Positions 42,275-49,596 of a DNA stretch of 64,000 nucleotides are shown piece after piece. Under the pieces are notes generated by a model. The model was not told the DNA's origin, searched no databases, and saw nothing but the letters and a program-made list of their open reading frames with translations. The position numbers and the translations under genes are program-made. The stretch is from Novacetimonas cocois (GTDB taxonomy: Bacteria; Pseudomonadota; Alphaproteobacteria; Acetobacterales; Acetobacteraceae), in contig NZ_QEXL01000001.1 of NCBI RefSeq assembly GCF_003311635.1, positions 28,843 to 92,842 of the forward strand, written 5' to 3'. Each line of letters starts with the position of its first letter. Position 1 is the stretch's first letter.

Positions 42275-43071
42275 GCGGCGTTACCGGTGCTGGTGTCCTG
42301 ACGTCCCCGGTTCGCGGCCAGGGCGGTGCGGATGCGGCTTTCCATCACGGCGGCGCGCAGCCGCGCAAGCACGATGGCCCCGAATCCCAGCGTGAAGCCC
42401 AGCGTCACGATCGCCAGTGGCCACAGCATGGAGGTGGACATGGTCGGCGCGCCGGTGACGGTGATGCTGTCGGGCTGGTGCAGGGTATTCCACCACTGGA
42501 CGCTGAACTTGATGATCGGCAGGTCCACCGCCCCGGCAAGCCCCAGGATCGCGGCGGCGCGGTAACCACGTTGTGGTTCGTCAAACGCGCGAATCAGGGC
42601 AATATGACCAAGATAGAGGAAGAACAGAACCAGCACCGATGTCAGCCGCGCGTCCCACACCCACCATGTTCCCCACATGGGCTTGCCCCACAGCGATCCG
42701 GTGGCAAGGCATACGGCGGTGATGGAGGCCCCCACGGGACCGATTTCCACGGCGGCAAGATCGGCCAGCGGATGGCGCCACACCAGGGAAAGGAGCGAGC
42801 ATACCGCCAGCGCCATATATCCTGAGGATGCCAGCCATGCGGTGGGAACATGTACATACATGATCCGTACGCTGTCGCCCTGCTGCCAGTCGGCGGGGGA
42901 GAAGAACAGTCCCCACACCAGTCCCGTGACGGACAGCAGCAGCGCGGGCCATGTCAGCCATGGCTGAAGGCGCGCGCCAAGCCGCAGGAAGCGGCCGGGG
43001 TTGGCATAGCGATGAAAGAGGTTGCCTGTCCGTGCGGTAAGGCTCTGCGTCGCGTTCAAGGTTAAGTCCAT
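42271..43071 (-). CDS. ccmC: Haem exporter permease CcmC
   Basis: 266 residues from the ATG at 43071. Six membrane helices with the WWD signature WGTWWVWDARLTS and the conserved histidine VHVPTAW. CcmC loads haem on CcmE. First gene of the ccmCDEFGHI run; ccmA and ccmB, which usually precede ccmC, are not in the window, and the upstream gene is transcribed away. The 30-residue C-terminal tail is longer than usual and hydrophilic. Confidence 0.95.
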   Translation of the reverse strand: MDLTLNATQSLTARTGNLFHRYANPGRFLRLGARLQPWLTWPALLLSVTGLVWGLFFSPADWQQGDSVRIMYVHVPTAWLASSGYMALAVCSLLSLVWRHPLADLAAVEIGPVGASITAVCLATGSLWGKPMWGTWWVWDARLTSVLVLFFLYLGHIALIRAFDEPQRGYRAAAILGLAGAVDLPIIKFSVQWWNTLHQPDSITVTGAPTMSTSMLWPLAIVTLGFTLGFGAIVLARLRAAVMESRIRTALAANRGRQDTSTGNAA

Positions 43072-43170
43072 CCGTGCCGTGGGGGCACCCGTCAATAAGG
43101 GAAAGGGATCCGCAAAAAACCAGTCTCTTGGCACATCTGCGTGTGCATCTGTTTTCCTGCTCTACACTAT

Positions 43171-43206
43171 CGTGTCAAAAAAGACACGGCCAGTCCTGTC
43201 CGGACA
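43171..43206. promoter_or_regulatory. Inverted repeats upstream of the yciI-like gene
   Basis: Two elements between the divergent ccmC and yciI-like genes: CGTGTC-A6-GACACG (43171-43188), and the perfect 10-bp palindrome TGTCCGGACA (43197-43206). Either could be an operator for one or both units; no -35/-10 pair is convincing. Confidence 0.3.
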
Positions 43207-43238
43207 ATGCGCGGGGCCGAGCCAAAGAGGAGAAAAGC

Positions 43239-43532
43239 ATGCTGTTCGCGATTATTTGTACTGACAAGCCCGGATCCCATGAAACCCGTCAGGCCACCCG
43301 CACCCGGCATCTGGCCTATCTTGAAACCTATCGCGAACGGCTGGTCCAGGGGGGGCCGGTCCTTGATGCGGACAACCGTCCGTGCGGCAGTCTTCTGCTG
43401 ATTGACGTGGCCGACCGCGCCGCGGCGGAAGGGTTCGCCGCGGGCGATCCGTATGCAAAGGCCGACCTGTTCGAAAGCGTCGTCATCCGGCCGTTCCGTT
43501 CAGTTTTTCGTGATGGCGCGCGGGTGGAATGA
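43239..43532 (+). CDS. YciI family protein
   Basis: 97 residues, a small ferredoxin-like-fold dimer. LFAIICTDKPG and TRTRHLAYLETYRERLVQGG carry the conserved Asp/His typical of the family, and GSLLLIDVADRAAAEGFAAG and DPYAKADLFESVVIRPF follow. Biochemical role of these proteins is mostly unknown. AGAGGAG precedes the ATG at 43239. Its stop overlaps the EVE-domain gene by ATGA; this pair is common in alphaproteobacteria. Confidence 0.92.
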   Translation: MLFAIICTDKPGSHETRQATRTRHLAYLETYRERLVQGGPVLDADNRPCGSLLLIDVADRAAAEGFAAGDPYAKADLFESVVIRPFRSVFRDGARVE

Positions 43533-43963
43533 ACTACTGGCTGATAAAATCCGAACCTGATGCGTTTTCATGGGACGAACAGGTCGCCAATGGCGTGGAG
43601 CCGTGGACAGGCGTGCGCAACCATCAGGCGAAAAAGAACCTGATGGCGATGCAGGTGGATGATCGGGCATTTTTCTACCATTCCAACGTCGGGCGCGAAA
43701 TCGTGGGCGTGGTGGAGGTCGCGCGCGCGGCCTATCCCGATCCGACCGACCCGCAGGGACGCTGGATCTGTGTCGATGTCCGCACGGTGGGGCCGATGCC
43801 CCGTCCGGTCACGCTGGCGGAAATCAAGGCCGATTCCACGCTGGCGGACCTTGCCCTCGTGCGGCAGTCGCGGCTGTCGGTCGTGCCCGTGTCGCAGGCG
43901 CACTGGACGCGGCTGTGCCGGATGGGGCGGTGGGACGCGGCCGATGCGACGGACGCGGCATGA
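43529..43963 (+). CDS. EVE domain protein
   Basis: 144 residues, single EVE domain (PUA-like fold related to YTH and thymocyte nuclear protein 1): starts MNYWLIKSEPDAFSWDEQ and has WTGVRNHQAKKNLMAMQVDD, FYHSNVGREIVGVVEV and PVTLAEIKAD. EVE domains bind modified bases in DNA or RNA. Stand-alone bacterial copies next to YciI are housekeeping-like; there is no sign here of a restriction or toxin partner. Confidence 0.93.
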   Translation: MNYWLIKSEPDAFSWDEQVANGVEPWTGVRNHQAKKNLMAMQVDDRAFFYHSNVGREIVGVVEVARAAYPDPTDPQGRWICVDVRTVGPMPRPVTLAEIKADSTLADLALVRQSRLSVVPVSQAHWTRLCRMGRWDAADATDAA

Positions 43964-44180
43964 GGAAGGCGGCGCGCAGCGGCGTTGCACCGCCTGCCGC
44001 GCAGGCCGCCACGCTGCTGCGCGGTCAGGCTTTTTACGCGGGGCGGACCGGCGGCACGCGAATTGCCAAAGGCATGTTATGATGTTCAAAACCACCAGAA
44101 CGGTCCGCGCGCATGCCGCCTGATGCAGGAGGGCATGGGCGCGGGAACCGGCAGGCACCATCAGGCAAGAGGGCATTGCA

Positions 44181-45023
44181 ATGAGTACAGGTACCGGAAG
44201 CGAGTTGGCGCCGATGGCATTGGACAGCACGTCGATGACCGAACTCCAGCAGGCGCTTGAGCGGGTGGAAAGCGGGCGTGGGGTCATTGTCCGCCTTGCC
44301 GACCTGATGGGGGGCGCCGTGGGGCAGGCCGCGCGTCTGGGCATGCGCAGCCTCGGGCTGGCGCCGGCGTTTCAGACCAAACTCCAGTCCGTGGCGGAAA
44401 GTGCGATCACCCGTGCCTTTGACGTGGCGGTCCTTGGGATGCGCCCGACCGAGGACGCGCGCGCCGAACCCGGTGCCATGGCGCAGTGGCGCGATCCGGC
44501 GGTCCGTGCTGCGGTCGCGGTTTCCGGCGCAGTGGGCGGGTTTACTGGCCTGCCCGGCCTTGTGGGGGATGTCGGGTTCACCACCATGACCATCATGCGC
44601 GAAATCGCGCGCATCGCCCGTGAACAGGGCGAGGACCTGTCCACTGCCGACGCGCGCACCGCCTGTCTGGAGGTATTCGCCCTGCGCGCGTTCCCGTTCG
44701 CCGCGCGCGATCCGGAAAGTGAGCTTGGCTATTTCTCGGCCCGCGCGATGCTGCGGGGACGTCCGGTCGTGATGCTGATCAGCGAGGTCGCGACCCATTA
44801 CGGGCTGGGCCTGTCACGCAAACTGGCGGTGCAGATGATGCCGGTGGCCGGCGCCCTGTGCGGCGCGTCGCTGAACGCCGCGTTTCTGGCGCATTACCGC
44901 GCCGTGGCGCAGGCCCATTTCACCATCCGCCGTCTGGAACGCGAATTCGGGCCCGAAGTGCGCCGCACCGCGCAGGACCTGCGCACCCATGTCGCGGGAC
45001 AGGCGGAAAACAGCCAGCTCTGA
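44181..45023 (+). CDS. EcsC family protein
   Basis: 280 residues. The Gly/Ala-rich hydrophobic segment SGAVGGFTGLPGLVGDVGFT and following MTIMREIARIAREQGEDL match the EcsC family, as do FALRAFPFA and VAGALCGASLNAAFLAHY. Named after the third gene of the Bacillus ecs transporter locus, but its role is unknown; no ABC transporter genes lie next to it here. AAGAGGG precedes the ATG at 44181. It converges on the small membrane protein gene. Confidence 0.85.
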   Translation: MSTGTGSELAPMALDSTSMTELQQALERVESGRGVIVRLADLMGGAVGQAARLGMRSLGLAPAFQTKLQSVAESAITRAFDVAVLGMRPTEDARAEPGAMAQWRDPAVRAAVAVSGAVGGFTGLPGLVGDVGFTTMTIMREIARIAREQGEDLSTADARTACLEVFALRAFPFAARDPESELGYFSARAMLRGRPVVMLISEVATHYGLGLSRKLAVQMMPVAGALCGASLNAAFLAHYRAVAQAHFTIRRLEREFGPEVRRTAQDLRTHVAGQAENSQL

Positions 45024-45084
45024 CCCCTGCCGCTTCGCCCTCCACCGATTGTCCCCATCCATCCTGCGTCAGCGCGGCCGCAGC

Positions 45085-45276
45085 CTATTTCGCAGGCGGG
45101 GCGGTCACGGGGGGCGGGGGTGGATCGCGGCGCAGGATCTGAAGGACGAGCGTCACGGCCGCGAAAAGCAGGTAGAAGACCTCCAGCGTTTCGCAATAGC
45201 CGGCCATGTACGGGAAAATGAGCTCCACCCCGTAGCACAGTGCCGCGAAAATCAGGAATATTCCGGCTATTCCCAT
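45085..45276 (-). CDS. Small membrane protein, unknown
   Basis: 63 residues: two probable membrane helices (GIFLIFAALCYGVELIF and EVFYLLFAAVTLVLQIL) and a short Pro-rich C terminus (PPPPPVTAPPAK). A clear GAGGAGGAA site lies before the ATG at 45276, supporting translation. It begins 14 bases after the hydroxyacid dehydrogenase stop on the same strand, so they probably share a transcript. No family recognised. Confidence 0.65.
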   Translation of the reverse strand: MGIAGIFLIFAALCYGVELIFPYMAGYCETLEVFYLLFAAVTLVLQILRRDPPPPPVTAPPAK

Positions 45277-45290
45277 GGGAATGTTCCTCC

Positions 45291-46265
45291 TCAGGCCCTA
45301 ACGGGCGTCAGCAGCGGACGGCCATGCAGTGCGGCCTCGACATTGTCGAGGGCAAGCATCTCCATGTCGGTGCGTGTCTCCATGGTGGCGCTGCCGATAT
45401 GCGGCGTGGCAAAGACGTTGGGCAGTTCCAGCAGGCGCGCGTCCGGCGTGGGTTCGTTGCGAAAGACATCCAGCCCCGCCGCCGCCAGGTGCCCGTCGCG
45501 CAGGGCGGCGATCAGGGCGTCCTCATCCACCAGCGCGCCGCGCGCGGCATTGATGAAAATCGCCCCGCGTGGCAGCAGGCCCAGCATCCGCGCGTCGATC
45601 ATCCCGTCCGACGCGGCCGACGCCGGCATGTGCAGCGACAGGATATCGCAATGCGGCAGCATTTCCTCGGGCGTTGCGAAATACCGCGCGCCCTTTTCCT
45701 GATCGGGGGGAAGGCGGCGGCGGTTGGAATACAGGATCTTCATGTCGAAGCCCCGGGCGCGCTGCGCCACCGCGCGACCGATCCGTCCCATGCCGATGAT
45801 CCCCAGCGTCTTGCCCGTCACGCGGCAGCCCAGCATTTCATCCATGGCCAGCCCCCGGCCCCACCCCTTTTTCATCAGCGCGAGGTATTCCGCCGCCCGT
45901 CGCGATGCCGCAAGGATCAGCATCAGCGCAAGGTCGGCGTTACAGTCGGTCAGGACATCGGGCGTATTGCTCAGCGCGATGCCGCGCGCGGCGATGGCGG
46001 GAATGTCGAGGTGATCGGTGCCGACGCTGACGGTGGCGATGACGCGCACGCACGATGGCAGCCGCGCCACGTCCGCCGCCCGTACCGGCAGGGAGGTGGA
46101 CACCATGATGGCGTCGGGCTGGAACTGCGCCGCCGCGTCAAGCATCCGGGCCGTCGTCATCTGTGTTTCGGGCACCGGGAAAACGGTAAAATCCTTCTGC
46201 GCGCGCGCCATGACGGCTGGCGTCTGGCGCTGCGTCAGAAGCAGGCGGGGACGAGGAGAGGTCAT
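45291..46265 (-). CDS. D-2-hydroxyacid dehydrogenase (glyoxylate/hydroxypyruvate reductase type)
   Basis: 324 residues. The NAD(P) motif GIIGMGRIGRAVAQRARGF is followed by SNRRR, where basic residues suggest NADPH preference. Catalytic residues sit in INAARGALVDEDAL (Arg region), the Glu downstream, and TPHIGSATMETR (His). VSVGTDHLDIPAIAARGI is the substrate-side segment. It would reduce glyoxylate, hydroxypyruvate or related 2-keto acids; in acetic acid bacteria 2-ketogluconate reductases belong to the same family and cannot be excluded. Confidence 0.9.
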   Translation of the reverse strand: MTSPRPRLLLTQRQTPAVMARAQKDFTVFPVPETQMTTARMLDAAAQFQPDAIMVSTSLPVRAADVARLPSCVRVIATVSVGTDHLDIPAIAARGIALSNTPDVLTDCNADLALMLILAASRRAAEYLALMKKGWGRGLAMDEMLGCRVTGKTLGIIGMGRIGRAVAQRARGFDMKILYSNRRRLPPDQEKGARYFATPEEMLPHCDILSLHMPASAASDGMIDARMLGLLPRGAIFINAARGALVDEDALIAALRDGHLAAAGLDVFRNEPTPDARLLELPNVFATPHIGSATMETRTDMEMLALDNVEAALHGRPLLTPVRA

Positions 46266-46384
46266 GGTAAAACGTCTTCCCTTGCAGCAGAGTGGGAGAT
46301 GGCCTGTTGTCTGTAAGGCGGCTCTGGTCCTATGACGCGGTGCACGGTCTGGAACTGGCGTAACGGGAGGGTTATCCGAAGAAC

Positions 46385-47053
46385 ATGACGGGTCAAGGGG
46401 AAGTGGTGGAGATCACGCCGGATCTGATGATCCGTGCCTATGCGGTCGGGCTGTTTCCCATGGCGCCCGATGCGGACGCCACGGAGCTGGAGTGGTACGA
46501 CCCGCCGATGCGCGGCATCCTGCCGCTGGATGCCTTTCATGTTCCACGCAGGCTGTACCGGACCGTCATGTCCGACCGCTTTGAAATCGTGTCCGATCGC
46601 GATTTCCACGCCACCATCACCGCCTGCGCGCAACCCGCGCCGGGGCGGGAGCAGACATGGATCAATGACCAGATCATCGACCTGTTCTGCCGGCTTCATG
46701 ACATGGGATACGCCCACAGCGTGGAAACATGGCGCGACGGCAGGCTGGTGGGCGGGCTGTATGGCGTTTCCATCGGCGGGGCATTTTTTGGCGAAAGCAT
46801 GTTCAGCCGCGAACGCGACGCGTCCAAGGTGGCGCTGGTGCATCTGGTGGCGCGCCTGCGGGTCGGGGGATACGGGCTGCTGGATACGCAGTTCGGCACC
46901 GCGCATCTTGCGACCTTTGGCGGGATCGAGATCCCGGCGGGGGATTACAAGCGCCGCCTGCGCCATGCCATCGCCATGCCGGCCTGCTGGCCGGATGATG
47001 GGAAAAGTTCCCAAATCGTGGCAGCCATGCGTGCGATCCGCGCCGGAGGTTGA
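46385..47053 (+). CDS. aat: Leucyl/phenylalanyl-tRNA--protein transferase
   Basis: 222 residues. It adds Leu or Phe to proteins with N-terminal Arg or Lys, making them ClpS substrates. Typical blocks: [57 protein letters not shown], the active-site [18 protein letters not shown], and [18 protein letters not shown]. Complete. With clpS and clpA at 17.6-20.6 kb, the window holds most of the Leu/N-degron pathway. Confidence 0.96.
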   Translation: MTGQGEVVEITPDLMIRAYAVGLFPMAPDADATELEWYDPPMRGILPLDAFHVPRRLYRTVMSDRFEIVSDRDFHATITACAQPAPGREQTWINDQIIDLFCRLHDMGYAHSVETWRDGRLVGGLYGVSIGGAFFGESMFSRERDASKVALVHLVARLRVGGYGLLDTQFGTAHLATFGGIEIPAGDYKRRLRHAIAMPACWPDDGKSSQIVAAMRAIRAGG

Positions 47054-47105
47054 CATGACCCGGTCGCCGGGTTTGGGTCAGCGCGAGACGATGATGGGGG
47101 AAGCC

Positions 47106-47804
47106 ATGACAGATCCAGTGTTTATGCATGACGGCGCGGCCCGCATCCCCGGCATGCAGGGCGGACGCGTGCGGCGGATGGCGCTGGCCGTTCTGGTGGC
47201 ATCGGGCGCGGGCTGTGGCATGGCATGGGCGCAGGATCCGTCCCCGCCCGCGGCCCATCCCCCCCTGACCCCGACGCGCGACGTGCAGGTGGATTACGAC
47301 GTGCAGCCCGACGGCGTGCCGGAACCCAAGAAGGTGCGGACATGGTTCGCCTATAACGGCGGCCTGATGCGAATCGACAGCCCGCAGGGAATGGGCGAGA
47401 CGATTCTCAACCGCATGAACCGTCAGGTCACGATCATCATCAACCCGCAGAAGATCTACAGCCAGCTCGACGCCCGCTATGGCATCCGCAACCCGTTCCT
47501 GCTGGACCTGTCCATGTCGTTTTCGCGCAAGGGTACGTCCAGCGTGGCGGGCGTGTCCTGCACGGAATGGGACGTGCGCACCGATCAGGGCACGGCGGTC
47601 GCCTGCGTGACGGATGACGGGGTGATCCTGCGCGAAATCGGGGTCGATGGCGACGGGCTGAAGGGACGGCTGGAGGCGACGCACGTTTCGTATGAACCGA
47701 TCGCCGACAGCATGTTCCAGCCCCCCGCCGATTACCGGCGCGTCGATCCGCCCCCGCCGCCCGGCAGCCCCTCCGGCACCCCAAAGACATCGGAACAGAA
47801 ATGA
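47106..47804 (+). CDS. Secreted protein of unknown function, tandem paralogue A
   Basis: 232 residues from the ATG at 47106, preceded by TGGGGGAAGCC; starts at 47055 (directly after aat) and 47091 are possible. The hydrophobic segment MALAVLVASGAGCGMAWA, cleaved near residue 42, marks it as exported. The mature part begins PPLTPTRDVQVDYDVQPD, and contains RTWFAYNGGLMRIDSPQG, LNRMNRQVTIIINPQKI, VSCTEWDVRTDQGTAVACVT and DDGVILREI, then a Pro-rich end. The architecture, a beta-strand-rich domain with one Cys pair, parallels the next gene residue block by block. Function unknown; I speculate a LolA- or DUF4412-like fold. Confidence 0.7.
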   Translation: MTDPVFMHDGAARIPGMQGGRVRRMALAVLVASGAGCGMAWAQDPSPPAAHPPLTPTRDVQVDYDVQPDGVPEPKKVRTWFAYNGGLMRIDSPQGMGETILNRMNRQVTIIINPQKIYSQLDARYGIRNPFLLDLSMSFSRKGTSSVAGVSCTEWDVRTDQGTAVACVTDDGVILREIGVDGDGLKGRLEATHVSYEPIADSMFQPPADYRRVDPPPPPGSPSGTPKTSEQK

Positions 47805-48493
47805 ACATCATATCAGGGAAAGACCGTTTCATGGGATTTGCGCGTGGATCGATCGGGACACGGACGGGCAGGGGACGGACAGGCAGGGGGATGATGGGTA
47901 TCCTCCTGCTGGCATCGGCCGTCATGGTCCATGGTGCGGCGCGCGCCGCCGATGCCGCTGGGGAAAAGCCTGCGGCGGCATCGGCAGGGGAAGCCCCGTT
48001 CGTCACGCCGCAGCATGATGTGGACGTGACCTATACGATCTATCCCCCCCATGACGCGCAGGCCACGATGACGCAGCGCATGCGCTGGTCCGAGGCGAAG
48101 ATGACGCAGCGTATCGACCCGGGGAATACCGGCACCTACATGATTACCGATTACCGGGACAGGACCCTGACCGTGATCGACCCCGACCGGCGCATGAAAA
48201 CCGTGATCCCCGCGCCGGGCGCGGCTTCGGTCGATCCGTCCCGCCGGGCGGAGGGATCATGGCTGCGTACCGGCAGCGCCACGGTGGCGGGGCATGCCTG
48301 CACCCTGTGGCAGACCAGCGATACCGACCAGCGTCCAAGCGAGATCTGCTATACCGATGATGGCGTGATGCTGGAGGTCGTGCGTGACGGCAAGGTGATG
48401 GTGGAGGCCACAAGCATTGCCACCACCCCGCAGGATTCAGCCGTTTTCGACGTGCCGTCCGGACTGAAGGAAGTCCACGCCGCCCATCCCTGA
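47801..48493 (+). CDS. Secreted protein of unknown function, tandem paralogue B
   Basis: 230 residues, ATGA-overlapped with paralogue A. A long basic N terminus (GRGRTGRG) leads into the hydrophobic signal MMGILLLASAVMVHGAARA. The mature part mirrors paralogue A: HDVDVTYTIYPP against RDVQVDYDVQPD, RDRTLTVIDPDRRM against NRQVTIIINPQKI, AGHACTLWQTSD against AGVSCTEWDVRT, SEICYTDDGVMLEVV against VACVTDDGVILREI. Two conserved cysteines are shared, suggesting a disulfide. The similarity is weak enough to imply an old duplication. Function unknown. Confidence 0.7.
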   Translation: MNIISGKDRFMGFARGSIGTRTGRGRTGRGMMGILLLASAVMVHGAARAADAAGEKPAAASAGEAPFVTPQHDVDVTYTIYPPHDAQATMTQRMRWSEAKMTQRIDPGNTGTYMITDYRDRTLTVIDPDRRMKTVIPAPGAASVDPSRRAEGSWLRTGSATVAGHACTLWQTSDTDQRPSEICYTDDGVMLEVVRDGKVMVEATSIATTPQDSAVFDVPSGLKEVHAAHP

Positions 48494-48556
48494 CCCCCTG
48501 CCTGCCGCGGATCGTTGCGCATTATGGCGTGAAAGGGGCGCAGGCTGCCTGCAAAT

Positions 48557-48599
48557 CGCCATGACGGCGCTGTTTCCTGGGTCCTGCGCCGTTATGGCG
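48557..48599 (+). promoter_or_regulatory. Long 14-bp hairpin upstream of the Gly/Pro-rich protein gene
   Basis: CGCCATGACGGCGC (48557-48570) pairs with GCGCCGTTATGGCG (48586-48599) over all 14 positions, with a single G-U, and a 15-base loop. There is no T-run. It lies 64 bases after paralogue B and 54 bases before the next start. Confidence 0.5.
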
Positions 48600-48653
48600 G
48601 GCCGTCACAGGTGGTCCGTTGCTGGCGGCACGGAAACAGGGAGTTTCAGGAAC

Positions 48654-48965
48654 ATGCGTGGTTTCATGCGAGCATTGATGGTTGCGCCAGTGGTGGGTGG
48701 GCTGATGTTCGCCCTTGTTCCCGCCGCCCAGGCGCATCGTGGCGCGGGGGACGCGTTCGTGGGCGGCCTTGTCGGCGGGATGGTGGGCGGCATGGTCGAT
48801 GGCGTCATCATGAATGCCTACGGACCGCCGCCTCCTCCGCCCCCTCCGCCACCGCCCCCTCCGATGTATTACAGGCCGCAGCCGCAGGCCTATTATGGAC
48901 CGCCTCCGCCACCCCCGCCGCCGGGGCCTTACGGGGGTGGGTATTACGGACCGCCGGGATACTGA
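48654..48965 (+). CDS. Small secreted glycine-zipper/polyproline protein
   Basis: 103 residues. Signal peptide 1-28 (MRALMVAPVVGGLMFALVPAAQA). The mature protein starts HRGAGDAF and continues FVGGLVGGMVGGMVDGVI, a glycine-zipper segment that may insert in or pack against the outer membrane. It is followed by 13 consecutive prolines, MYYRPQPQAYYG, eight more prolines, and a Tyr/Gly-rich end. Such polyproline runs need EF-P for translation. Similar small Gly/Pro/Tyr proteins occur in acetic acid bacteria and other alphaproteobacteria without known function. Confidence 0.75.
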   Translation: MRGFMRALMVAPVVGGLMFALVPAAQAHRGAGDAFVGGLVGGMVGGMVDGVIMNAYGPPPPPPPPPPPPPMYYRPQPQAYYGPPPPPPPPGPYGGGYYGPPGY

Positions 48966-48989
48966 CGAAAGGTGTGACGGCGTAAGGGA

Positions 48990-49490
48990 TCAGCCGTCGC
49001 CGCGCAGGGCGTGAACCGCCTTCATCACCGCGGCGACGTGACCCGTGACCTTTACCTTGCGCCATGCCTGCACCAGCCGGCTCTGCCCGTCGATCAGGAA
49101 GGTGGCGCGTTCGATTCCCATGTAGGATCGGCCATACATCGATTTTTCGACCCATACGCCATAGGCCTCGGTCACCGCGCCGGTCGTATCCGACGCCAGC
49201 GGAAAGGTCAGGTGCTGTGCTGCGGCGAATTTCTCGATGGCGGGCATCGCGTCGCGCGACACGCCGATCACGGTGACGCCTTCGCTGTCCAGTTCACCAA
49301 GCGCCTCCTGAAAGCCGCAGGCTTCCTTGGTGCAGCCCGATGTGTTCGCCTTGGGATAGAAATACAGCACGAACGGCTTTCCGCGCAGCATCGACAGGCT
49401 GACATGGCGGCCGTGGCTTGCGGGCATGTCGAAATCGGGGACGGGCGCGCCGGGTTCGGGAAAGGTGGGAAGAGACGTCTCGTTCATCAT
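48990..49490 (-). CDS. bcp: Thioredoxin-dependent thiol peroxidase (Bcp-type peroxiredoxin)
   Basis: 166 residues. It reduces hydrogen peroxide and organic peroxides with thioredoxin. FYPKANTSGCTKEACGFQEAL holds the peroxidatic Cys and a resolving Cys five residues later, the atypical 2-Cys Bcp pattern; FVLYFYPKA, GVSRDAMPAIEKFA and GIERATFLID are family blocks. Cytoplasmic, no signal. The ATG at 49490 is followed by a second Met; either could be used. Confidence 0.93.
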   Translation of the reverse strand: MMNETSLPTFPEPGAPVPDFDMPASHGRHVSLSMLRGKPFVLYFYPKANTSGCTKEACGFQEALGELDSEGVTVIGVSRDAMPAIEKFAAAQHLTFPLASDTTGAVTEAYGVWVEKSMYGRSYMGIERATFLIDGQSRLVQAWRKVKVTGHVAAVMKAVHALRGDG

Positions 49491-49596
49491 GGAATGCCTT
49501 TGGGAAATATCGCGCGGGAAAGGTCGGGGTGCCCGCGCATCATGTCCTGCCGTTTGTGTGGGGCTTTGCGCGGACGTGCAATATCTTCATGCGCAA

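Noticed and set aside
43960..44082. 40-codon ORF overlapping the EVE gene stop by ATGA
   Set aside because: Coupled position is suggestive, but the peptide (Ala/Gly/Arg-rich) has no character and nothing follows it directly; weaker case than the three small ORFs listed.
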